Shown in pieces: positions 26,710-33,824 of a stretch of DNA of 64,000 nt. Every line of letters begins with the position of its first letter. The stretch's first letter is position 1. A program made the translations under genes and the position numbers. The notes beneath the pieces are model-generated. The model was not told the origin of the DNA. It ran no database searches and saw only the letters and a list, made by a program, of their open reading frames with translations. Source of the DNA: Gemmatimonadales bacterium (lineage in GTDB: Bacteria; Gemmatimonadota; Glassbacteria; GWA2-58-10); the NCBI GenBank assembly GCA_024278175.1, contig JAJRTS010000001.1, positions 1-64,000 on the forward strand, written 5' to 3'.

Positions 26710-27978
26710 TCAGACATCGTAGCGCGCGCACTTTTTCGGCAGCCACTTGCGCTCGAAGCGCATGAATTTGGGCAGACCGCCCTCCATCGGCACCTGTACC
26801 TCGCCCTCGATCAACGGCCGGGCGAACTCGATAAATTTCTCGTTGGGCATGTTGCCCTCCTCGTTCAGCCACTGGCGGGGCAGCTTTTTTTCGCCATTGG
26901 CCACGTCCTCGAGCCGCGCCAGAGCGGTAGTGCACTCATAGGGCGAGTTGGAGGTGCGCTCCAGGGTAATCATCTTACCGCTGGTGCCGCTCACGGCGGC
27001 ACGGACCGCCTCCGCGCCGCAGATGAAAGCCTCGTCGCGGTCCGTGCGGCTGGCGAAATGCATGGCGTTGCGCTGGGTCAGGCCCTGCATCATCCAGCGG
27101 GTCTTGAGTCCCAGCTCGCCCTCGATAATCTTCTTGAGCACCTGGGCCACTCCGCCAAGCTGGGCATGGCCGAAACTGTCCTTGGCCAGGGCGCCCTTAT
27201 CCTCGGCCACGTAGGTCCCGTCCTCCCAGGCCATGCCCTCGCTGGCCACAATGAAGCAGCGTCCCAGCCCGGAGTGCACCCGGCGCACGTCCTGAACGAA
27301 CCGTTCGCGGGTAAAACGCGCCTCGGGCACGTAGATCAGGTGCGGGGCGTCCTGCTCGTCGCGGCGGGCCAGGGCCGCGGCGGCCGCGATCCAGCCGGCG
27401 TTGCGGCCCATCGTCTCCAGCACGGCGCAGGTATCGAACGTCCAGAGGCTCTCGGTGTCGCGCCCGGCTTCCATGGCGCTGGCGGCGATAAACTTGGCCA
27501 CGCTGCCGTAGCCGGGGCAATGGTCGGTGCAGGCCAGGTCGTTGTCGATCGTTTTCGGCACACCCATCACGATCATCTCGTAGCCCAGCTCCTCGCTGAG
27601 CTTCTTGATCTTGGCCGCGGTATCCATCGAGTCGTTGCCGCCGGCGTAAAAGAAGTAGCGGATGTTGTGAGCCTTGAACACCTCCAGCACGCGCTCGAAA
27701 TCCGCGCGGTCTTCCTCGATCCTTTTCAGCTTGTAGCGGCAACTGCCGATAGCGGCGCTGGGCGTGGTTTTCATCAGTTCAATTGTCTCGGAAGCTTCCG
27801 CGCCGATATCGAAAATCTCTTCCTGCAGCACGCCCAGGATACCGTTATAGGCCCCGTAGACCCCGGTGATCGACTCGCTCCCAAGCGCCTGCTGGATCAC
27901 GCCGCAGGCCGAGGCGTTGATTACGGCCGTGGGCCCACCGGACTGGGCGACTATGGCGTTGCCTTTCACGTTGCTCAT
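26710..27978 (-). CDS. Pyrophosphate-dependent 6-phosphofructokinase
   Basis: This 422-residue PFK-family protein should phosphorylate fructose-6-phosphate, probably with pyrophosphate. The donor-site motif reads AGGNDSMDTA: the ATP-type Gly after GGD is replaced by Asp, and the first Asp by Asn. The catalytic loop reads PKTIDNDL with Lys where ATP enzymes have Gly. Both changes mark PPi-type enzymes. MGRNAGWIA binds the sugar phosphate. The ATG lies within the stop of the deoR-type gene (TAA and ATG overlap), with GGGAG seven bases upstream, so it is regulated with that gene. It could supply triose phosphates for the uronate catabolic cluster; the sugar specificity could differ from plain F6P. 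Confidence 0.8.
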   Translation of the reverse strand: MSNVKGNAIVAQSGGPTAVINASACGVIQQALGSESITGVYGAYNGILGVLQEEIFDIGAEASETIELMKTTPSAAIGSCRYKLKRIEEDRADFERVLEVFKAHNIRYFFYAGGNDSMDTAAKIKKLSEELGYEMIVMGVPKTIDNDLACTDHCPGYGSVAKFIAASAMEAGRDTESLWTFDTCAVLETMGRNAGWIAAAAALARRDEQDAPHLIYVPEARFTRERFVQDVRRVHSGLGRCFIVASEGMAWEDGTYVAEDKGALAKDSFGHAQLGGVAQVLKKIIEGELGLKTRWMMQGLTQRNAMHFASRTDRDEAFICGAEAVRAAVSGTSGKMITLERTSNSPYECTTALARLEDVANGEKKLPRQWLNEEGNMPNEKFIEFARPLIEGEVQVPMEGGLPKFMRFERKWLPKKCARYDV

Positions 27979-28781
27979 TATTTTGCTCCCGTACCCGTTA
28001 ATTTACTGGAATTACAAGTCACAATTTCTATTTTTCCGGCCAGCTCTCCGGTCAGGCTGCTGTCTTTAATCCTGTCTGTCAGCAGGTAGTCGAAATCCCC
28101 AATATCGGCGAACGGCACCAGGCTGGAAACTCCGAACTTGCTGGCATCCACCACGGCGAATTTCTCCTCGGCTACAGCCATCATCCGCCGCTTGGTCTCT
28201 CCCTCCACCGAGTTGCCGCAGAAAAAACCGCGCTCGGTGCTGATTCCCCGCGCCCCGATAAACGCGCGCTGCACGTGGATATTCTCCAGCATCGACCAGC
28301 TCTCCGGGCCGATAACGGCCAGGCTGGCAGGGCGAAGGACCCCGCCGGTGAGCAGGACCGTGATTTCCTGTTCGCCAGAGAGTTCCACCGCCACGGGAAT
28401 CGAGTCGGTGATCACGGTGAGGCCGCGGAAACCGTGAAGGTTGCGGGCGATCTCCAGAATCGTAGTACCGGCATCGAGCAGGATATTCATTCCGCTTTCG
28501 ATATACTCCACCGCCTTGCGCCCGATCGCCCGCTTGGCGGCCAGGTTGGGCACGTCCTTGCCGCCGAACGAGAGGCGCGCCTTGCCGGGAAAGATACTGT
28601 TTTCCTGGAGCAGCGCTCCGCCGTGGGTGCGGGTCAGGTAGCCCTTGCGCGCCAGGGTGGAGAGGTCGTTGCGCAGGGTTACCTCGGATACGCCGAACTG
28701 CTCGGTGAGCTGGGAGATGCGGATTTTGCCGGTCCGCTGGATCAGCTCCAGGATTTTCTGCTGGCGTTCCTCGGTAAACAT
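27978..28781 (-). CDS. DeoR-family transcriptional regulator
   Basis: This 267-residue repressor has an N-terminal winged helix-turn-helix (MFTEERQQKILELI, then VSEVTLRNDLSTLARKGYLTRTHGGA) and a C-terminal DeoR sensor domain of the phosphosugar-isomerase fold (LLDAGTTILEIARNL, TDSIPVAVEL, GFFCGNSVEGETKRRMM, VVDASKFG). Such regulators usually respond to a sugar phosphate. I chose the Met at 28779-28781, the usual family start, over an upstream in-frame one. It begins the operon with the PFK gene and is probably autoregulated through TTTCG repeats at its promoter. Its likely regulon is the uronate cluster that follows. Confidence 0.85.
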   Translation of the reverse strand: MFTEERQQKILELIQRTGKIRISQLTEQFGVSEVTLRNDLSTLARKGYLTRTHGGALLQENSIFPGKARLSFGGKDVPNLAAKRAIGRKAVEYIESGMNILLDAGTTILEIARNLHGFRGLTVITDSIPVAVELSGEQEITVLLTGGVLRPASLAVIGPESWSMLENIHVQRAFIGARGISTERGFFCGNSVEGETKRRMMAVAEEKFAVVDASKFGVSSLVPFADIGDFDYLLTDRIKDSSLTGELAGKIEIVTCNSSKLTGTGAK

Positions 28782-28831
28782 GCCGTTTTTTCTGTCAGGG
28801 TAAACGCTGGAACGAAGATAGCGGTTATTTA

Positions 28832-28853
28832 CGAAATCTTTCGATTGGTTTCG
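28832..28853 (-). promoter_or_regulatory. Putative DeoR-type operator (TTTCG repeats)
   Basis: CGAAA at 28832 and TTTCG at 28839 and 28849 occur within 22 bases. The two direct copies are one helical turn (10 bases) apart, just downstream of the -10 box of the deoR-type gene. TTTCG-type repeats are known in operators of several DeoR-family sugar regulators. Confidence 0.4.
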
Positions 28854-28855
28854 GG

Positions 28856-28884
28856 AATATACCATGAAGCAGTGGGAGCGTCAA
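28856..28884 (-). promoter_or_regulatory. Sigma70-type promoter for the deoR-PFK operon
   Basis: On the minus strand TTGACG (28884-28879) and TATATT (28861-28856) are separated by 17 bases. The leader is about 70 bases. Confidence 0.75.
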
Positions 28885-28901
28885 GGGAGAGAATATTGCT
28901 T

Positions 28902-28930
28902 TTGCAGGTACGACACGTAAGTTATAAGAT
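28902..28930 (+). promoter_or_regulatory. Sigma70-type promoter for the HNH nuclease gene
   Basis: TTGCAG (28902-28907) and TAAGAT (28925-28930) have a 17-base spacer. The start codon at 28976 follows about 40 bases after the predicted transcription start. Confidence 0.55.
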
Positions 28931-28975
28931 ATTTGGCGAGCATTCCTAATTATTTGATGTCATATAGAGGAAAAT

Positions 28976-29674
28976 ATGTTCGAACCAGGACAAATTATAA
29001 GTTACCAGGAAATGTGTCATGTAGAAGGAGCTAGCTTACAACGAGGAATGAATTTCCGTTTAAGGGGAGGATTGAGTGTAATTCTAATGAGTCAGCGAAG
29101 AAACGCGCCATATTTGGACAATATTAGTAAAGATGGAAGCACTTTAGTGTATGAAGGACATGATGCTCCTAAATCTAAGGAAAATCCCAATCCAAAGAGT
29201 ATTGATCAACCTGAATATACTCCCAACAATAATTTTACGCAAAACGGGCTTTTTAATCATGCTGCACAAACTTATAAAAGAAATGGCGTCTCCCCGGAAC
29301 AGGTAAGAGTTTATGAGAAAATATTGCCGGGAATATGGTGCTACAATGGATTGTTTGATTTAATTGATTCTTGGAGAGAATTATGCGGAAAAAGAAAAGT
29401 CTTTAGGTTTAAACTGAAGATTGCAAAAGCTGTGAATCTCGGCGCAAAGAAAAAGACGGTTGGATTGCTTAAACACGATAGACTGATTCCATCATCTGTA
29501 AAACTTGAAGTGTGGAAACGCGATCAAGGTAAATGTGTAATTTGTGGTGAAAAGGACAATTTGCATTTCGACCACATAATCCCATTTTATAAGGGCGGCT
29601 CTTCAATAGTTGCTGAAAATATCCAACTCCTTTGTGCAAGACACAATTTGGAGAAAAAGGATAAAATTATATAA
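28976..29674 (+). CDS. HNH endonuclease, AT-rich and probably acquired
   Basis: This 232-residue protein starts at an ATG with AGAGGAAA upstream. The C-terminal HNH domain is complete: VWKRDQGKCVICGEKDNLHFDHIIP with paired Cys, the catalytic His of FDHI, then NIQLLCARHN with the last Cys and His. The N-terminal 65 residues (RGGLSVILMSQRR...LVYEGHDAP) resemble the SRA/YDG modified-base-binding fold, with the G-x-L-S-V-I and V-Y-x-G-H pattern. Together these suggest a restriction enzyme that cuts modified DNA; the N-terminal call is tentative. Base composition and codon use (many AAA, ATA, TTA) are unlike the GC-rich neighbours, which indicates horizontal transfer. No methylase gene lies next to it. 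Confidence 0.72.
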   Translation: MFEPGQIISYQEMCHVEGASLQRGMNFRLRGGLSVILMSQRRNAPYLDNISKDGSTLVYEGHDAPKSKENPNPKSIDQPEYTPNNNFTQNGLFNHAAQTYKRNGVSPEQVRVYEKILPGIWCYNGLFDLIDSWRELCGKRKVFRFKLKIAKAVNLGAKKKTVGLLKHDRLIPSSVKLEVWKRDQGKCVICGEKDNLHFDHIIPFYKGGSSIVAENIQLLCARHNLEKKDKII

Positions 29675-29817
29675 TTTCAGAGTTAAATGTGCCCCTCCTC
29701 CCGGCCGGATTGCCCCGCCCGACTATCGCTATTATCTTTCGAAATCGATGTGGAAAACTCAGATGCCGTTTTTTGCCAGCCGACCCGTAAAAAAACTCAG
29801 CCCGCGGCGCTAAGAAA

Positions 29818-31638
29818 ATGCAGGATGATCGAACCAGTGCAAACCAGGCACGCCACGGCCAGCAGCATCGGCTGCTGAGGCTGCTGGTAACCCGCCTGCC
29901 CCTGGCCGTAATCGTCCTGTGCGCCAGCGCGGCGGTCGCGCTGGCCCTGGCGGATTACGGGGCGGTCAAGCAGTGGCTCGACGGACTTTCGGCCGATGGG
30001 AGCATGGACGCGCTCTCGGCGGCGAAATTCGAGGCGATCAAACGAGCTGCGTATGCCTGCTTAGCGGCAACCTGGATCCTAAGCGCAGGCATAATCCTTT
30101 TGCGGGAACGAATTTACGGTCGGCTCGCGGAAAACACGGAAGCTTTCAGGAGCGACTTGGCGGCGGAGTTGCGCCGGCTGAGGGATAATCTTGCGGGCAC
30201 CCCAGCCGCCCTCGCGCTCACGCTGGCGGTGATAATACTCGCGGGCGTTATTCCCCGCCTGTATTACCTGAACGTCCCGATCCGCTACGACGAGGCGTAC
30301 ACCTACCTCAACTACGTCTCCCGTCCGGCACTGATTACGCTGAGCCTCTACGACGCTCCCAACAACCACATTCTCTACAGCCTGTGCGCCAAGCTCAGCG
30401 CTGCCCTGTTCGGTCCGCAGGAATGGGCGCTGCGGCTTCCGGCCTTCATTGCAGGCGTGCTGCTGATCCCCGGCGCTTACCTGCTGGGACGCGCCGTGTT
30501 CGGCTCGCGCGGAGCCGGATTACTGGCGGCGGGCGCTGTGTCTGGCTCGGCCTATCTGATTGAATACGCAATCAACGCCCGCGGCTATTCGTTCATCTGC
30601 CTGTTCACGGTTTTTCTGCTGATCGCAGCCGACCGTCTTGCCCAGAGCAACAGAAACCTCTGCTGGTGGGCCGTGTTCGTCCTCTCGGCGGCGGCGGGCA
30701 TGGCCTCCCTGCCGATCATGGTCTATCCCCTGGCGCTGGCGTGCGTGTGGCTGACGGCGCGCCGGATATCTAGCGAGAGGAACATAGCGTGGGGCAGCCT
30801 CAAGCGCCTGCTGACTGCACTTGCGATGATAGTGGTTATAACCCTGTTGTGGTATACCCCGGCGCTGATCACCGGCGGGAGCGAAACCATGTTGCAAAGG
30901 GGTCTGGCCGAAAAGGATTTCTGGAGCTGGCTGGCGGAAATACAAGTGCTGGCGGGACGTTTTTTCGTTAGTGCGAACGCTTATCTGCCTGGCTGGGCGC
31001 TCTGGATTTCCGCTATGGCAGTCGGCATCGGCACACTCAGGCGGCCGCTGCTGAGTGGTTCGGTGCTGGTGCTCGTAGCGCTGTTTTATGTGCAGCACGT
31101 GGCTCCCTTTGCCCGCGTGTTGCTGTTCCTGGTGCTGCTTTACCTGGTGGTCGCCGGCGGAGGGATCGCGGCGGCGCTGGACTTTGCCTGCCGTAAGCTT
31201 TCTTCGTCGCGGCAGTTGGCGATAGCCGCGGCAGTGGCCCTGGTGATAGCCTGCGCGCAGTCGGCCGCCTGGACCGTAAAGGACTATCCGCCGGACATGG
31301 ATAATACTTTCAGGTTTCCGGAAGCCGGCTCCGTGGCAGGCTTCCTCGACGGGAGAATCAGCGCGAAAACACCCGTGCTCACCGGAGTGCCCTCGGACAA
31401 TCCCCTGATATATTACGGCCTGGAACGCAACCTGGAGCGCATGAGTTTTTTATCGCTGGGCATGGTCACGGAAAAATTCGACAGCCTGTGGGTGGTCGTA
31501 AACGAGCGGGATTACAAGTGTACCTTGCCGGTATTGACCGTGGATAACGGGCTCGATACGCTCTACAGGTCTCAACCGCGCATGATAAAAAGCTTTGAGC
31601 CGGTAAGGATCTACCTTTTCAGCGACAGCAAACAATAA
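29818..31638 (+). CDS. GT39-like membrane glycosyltransferase
   Basis: This 606-residue protein has about a dozen hydrophobic segments. Early in the main membrane domain (near residue 160) RYDEAYTYLNY carries the Asp-Glu pair typical of the first luminal loop of GT39/ArnT/PMT-type transferases, which use polyprenyl-phosphate sugars. The last 110 residues form a soluble tail. An N-terminal pair of membrane segments (residues 20-110) precedes the canonical fold. Acceptor and donor are unknown; its neighbours (LpxL-like and GT9) suggest the envelope. The ATG has no clear ribosome binding site. GC content returns to that of the host genome here, after the AT-rich HNH gene. Confidence 0.65.
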   Translation: MQDDRTSANQARHGQQHRLLRLLVTRLPLAVIVLCASAAVALALADYGAVKQWLDGLSADGSMDALSAAKFEAIKRAAYACLAATWILSAGIILLRERIYGRLAENTEAFRSDLAAELRRLRDNLAGTPAALALTLAVIILAGVIPRLYYLNVPIRYDEAYTYLNYVSRPALITLSLYDAPNNHILYSLCAKLSAALFGPQEWALRLPAFIAGVLLIPGAYLLGRAVFGSRGAGLLAAGAVSGSAYLIEYAINARGYSFICLFTVFLLIAADRLAQSNRNLCWWAVFVLSAAAGMASLPIMVYPLALACVWLTARRISSERNIAWGSLKRLLTALAMIVVITLLWYTPALITGGSETMLQRGLAEKDFWSWLAEIQVLAGRFFVSANAYLPGWALWISAMAVGIGTLRRPLLSGSVLVLVALFYVQHVAPFARVLLFLVLLYLVVAGGGIAAALDFACRKLSSSRQLAIAAAVALVIACAQSAAWTVKDYPPDMDNTFRFPEAGSVAGFLDGRISAKTPVLTGVPSDNPLIYYGLERNLERMSFLSLGMVTEKFDSLWVVVNERDYKCTLPVLTVDNGLDTLYRSQPRMIKSFEPVRIYLFSDSKQ

Positions 31639-31657
31639 AGCTGGCGCGGCCATTTTC

Positions 31658-32557
31658 TCAGAGCGGCTCGGTTTTCCAGCGCTTGTGCGGCCAGAACCAG
31701 TGCTCCGGGGCCTTGCGCACCTGCTTTTCCAGCCGGCTGGTATAGTATTCGGTAAGTTCACGGATAAACTCGTCGCGGTCATTCGTTTCCGGCCGTGGGG
31801 CGCGCTCAAAACGTAACTCCCAGCGACCATCGCCCAGCGGCAGCATCATCGCGATCACCACGGGACAACCGAATTTCCAGGCGAAAAGAGCCGGGCCGAT
31901 CGGGGTCGAGGCGGGCTTGCCCAGAAACGGTACGAACACCCCCACGCGGTGGGCATCCTGGTCCGAGAGGAACGAAACCATCCGGCCCCGGCGAAGAGCC
32001 CTGGCGATCTTGCCCGCGGAATTGTGCGTGGAAATCAGCCGCATCCCGTTTGATTCCCGCAAACCGCTTACATAGCGATCAAATAACGGGTTGGTCTGCG
32101 GGCGGACGATAGCGTCCACCGGCAAGCCCATCCTGGAGCCACTGGCCCCCATCAACTCCCAGTTGCCGTAGTGGAAACACACGTTCACCACACCCCGGCC
32201 CTCGGCCAAAGCCGCCTCCAGCTCCTCAAGGCCGGAGAAGCTGACTTTTTCAAACATCTCACTGTTGCTCAGCCGGTGAATCCTGAACATTTCAAAAAAA
32301 ACCGACCCCAGGTTACGGTAGCATTCGCAGCCCAGCCGATTAAGTTCAGCGCAGTCGGTTTGCGGAAACACCCTCCCCAGACATTCCAGCACCAGCCTGC
32401 GGCGGATTCCGGCCACATTCCAGGCAAATGCACCCAGCGCACGGCCAAGCCCTCGCGCCTGACGGTCGCTAAGCACCCCGAGCATCGCCACCACCGTGCG
32501 CACTGCGGCATATTCTGCCAGATGGGCTACTTTTCTTCCTCTCCCGGACAATTTCAT
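31658..32557 (-). CDS. Lipid A biosynthesis acyltransferase (LpxL/HtrB family)
   Basis: This protein of about 299 residues should transfer an acyl chain to lipid A precursor at the inner membrane. The catalytic His-x4-Glu motif is FHYGNWEL (near residue 130). DQDAHRVGVFVPFLGKPA and the C-terminal PEHWFWPHKRWKT are typical. It shows that the organism builds lipopolysaccharide or a similar glycolipid. It is convergent with the GT39-like gene, ending 20 bases after that gene's stop. The ATG at 32555-32557 is preceded by an in-frame GTG; either may be used. Confidence 0.85.
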   Translation of the reverse strand: MKLSGRGRKVAHLAEYAAVRTVVAMLGVLSDRQARGLGRALGAFAWNVAGIRRRLVLECLGRVFPQTDCAELNRLGCECYRNLGSVFFEMFRIHRLSNSEMFEKVSFSGLEELEAALAEGRGVVNVCFHYGNWELMGASGSRMGLPVDAIVRPQTNPLFDRYVSGLRESNGMRLISTHNSAGKIARALRRGRMVSFLSDQDAHRVGVFVPFLGKPASTPIGPALFAWKFGCPVVIAMMLPLGDGRWELRFERAPRPETNDRDEFIRELTEYYTSRLEKQVRKAPEHWFWPHKRWKTEPL

Positions 32558-32646
32558 CACTTCCCGTGTTTATGTTTGAATCGGTTATCCACTTTATCCA
32601 GTTTGACAAGCCTAAATTATTATAATTCGCCAAATACCGGATTGCG

Positions 32647-32675
32647 TTGACAAACAGGAATATTAATTTTAATAT
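32647..32675 (+). promoter_or_regulatory. Sigma70-type promoter for the GT9/SPOR operon
   Basis: TTGACA (32647-32652) and TAATAT (32670-32675) are 17 bases apart, with an A/T-rich spacer. The leader to the ATG at 32764 is about 80 bases. Confidence 0.75.
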
Positions 32676-32763
32676 TAGTGGAATTCTGTTGCAAGGAGAA
32701 CAACGCTGCCTGGCCTCTTGAGAGAAGCTTCAGTCACTTTCCCACCCTGTCCGGGCCGAGACC

Positions 32764-33822
32764 ATGGTTTCCGCTCTGCTGGAAAATATACTGCTTAAGA
32801 CCGATAGCCTGATCGAGCGCGTATTCCGGCCCTCGCTGGATCGTGAGCCGGTCGAATTCAGCCGCTACCTGGCCGCCCCGGAGAGAATCCTGCTGATTGC
32901 GGATCAGGACCTGGCCGGCACCTGCCTGGCCAGTTGTTTTATCCCGGCGATCCGCCACAAGTTCCCGGCGGCGGAAATCGGAGTGGTGCTCGATCCCCGC
33001 CACGCGGAGCTGTTTGAGGGTTTCGAGATGGTGAAAACCTGGCCCTGGGCCAATCGCACTCCCCATCAGCTCGACAGCGGCTTCCGCCGCCTGAGCAGCG
33101 AGTTACGCAAGCACGACTATCACTGGGGGCTCGACCTGTCCTCCGGCGGCCGGGCCGAAGCCCTGCTGACCTACGCCAGCGGCGCCGCTGTGAGAACAGG
33201 CATAAGCAGTGGCGTGAATGAAAAGTATTACAACCTGATTGTCAGAAGCAGCAGCGACGGCGCGTTGCTCGACCGCCTGGTTCATCTGCTGGGCACGCTG
33301 AAACTGGAATCCCCCGGCGGGCCGCCCGGGATATCGCTGGCCCTGACCAACTCCGAGCGTCAACGCGCCCAGCGCTTTATCCGCCAGCGAAAAAAAGTCC
33401 GCGGCGGCGAAACGTTTATCGGGTTCGCGCCCGAGGCCCGGCCCGGCAAAAAGGTGATGGAACGATTGTTGCAGCGCATTTGCGCCAGACTGGCCGCCCG
33501 GTACGAACCGCTTCGGATGATGGTGGCAGCTAACCTGGCGCCGGCAGTCGAACTGAAAAAAAACGAACAACTCAGCGCCCACCTGGTTTATTTCGATAAC
33601 CTCCGGCAGATGATCGGCGCGCTGGCCTACTGCGACCGGGTTGTCACCGGCAGCGCCGGGCTGGCCTGGCTGCTGGGCGAGATGGGCGCTCGCGTGGCGC
33701 TGATCGTCACAGGAAAGGACCACCTGGCCGAACTGGGCATCGAAATCCCGGATAACCTCACTATCATCCGAGACAGCGACGAGGGCGGGGCCGAGGAGCT
33801 TGCGGTCAGGTTCACCCAATAG
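32764..33822 (+). CDS. Glycosyltransferase family 9 (heptosyltransferase-like) protein
   Basis: This 352-residue protein has the GT-B fold of LPS heptosyltransferases: a start region ERILLIADQDLAGTCLASCFIPAIRHKFP like the family's R-I-L-x-I-R-x-x-x-x-GD-x-x-x-x-x-P-x-x-x-x-L, and late in the protein MIGALAYCDRVVTGSAGLAWLLGEMGARVALIV. The usual acceptor-loop Asp of GD and the sugar-binding DSG are replaced (DL-AG and TGSAG), so activity and donor are uncertain. It ends in TAG three bases before the next ATG, which is probably co-translated. Confidence 0.65.
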   Translation: MVSALLENILLKTDSLIERVFRPSLDREPVEFSRYLAAPERILLIADQDLAGTCLASCFIPAIRHKFPAAEIGVVLDPRHAELFEGFEMVKTWPWANRTPHQLDSGFRRLSSELRKHDYHWGLDLSSGGRAEALLTYASGAAVRTGISSGVNEKYYNLIVRSSSDGALLDRLVHLLGTLKLESPGGPPGISLALTNSERQRAQRFIRQRKKVRGGETFIGFAPEARPGKKVMERLLQRICARLAARYEPLRMMVAANLAPAVELKKNEQLSAHLVYFDNLRQMIGALAYCDRVVTGSAGLAWLLGEMGARVALIVTGKDHLAELGIEIPDNLTIIRDSDEGGAEELAVRFTQ

Positions 33823-33824
33823 CG

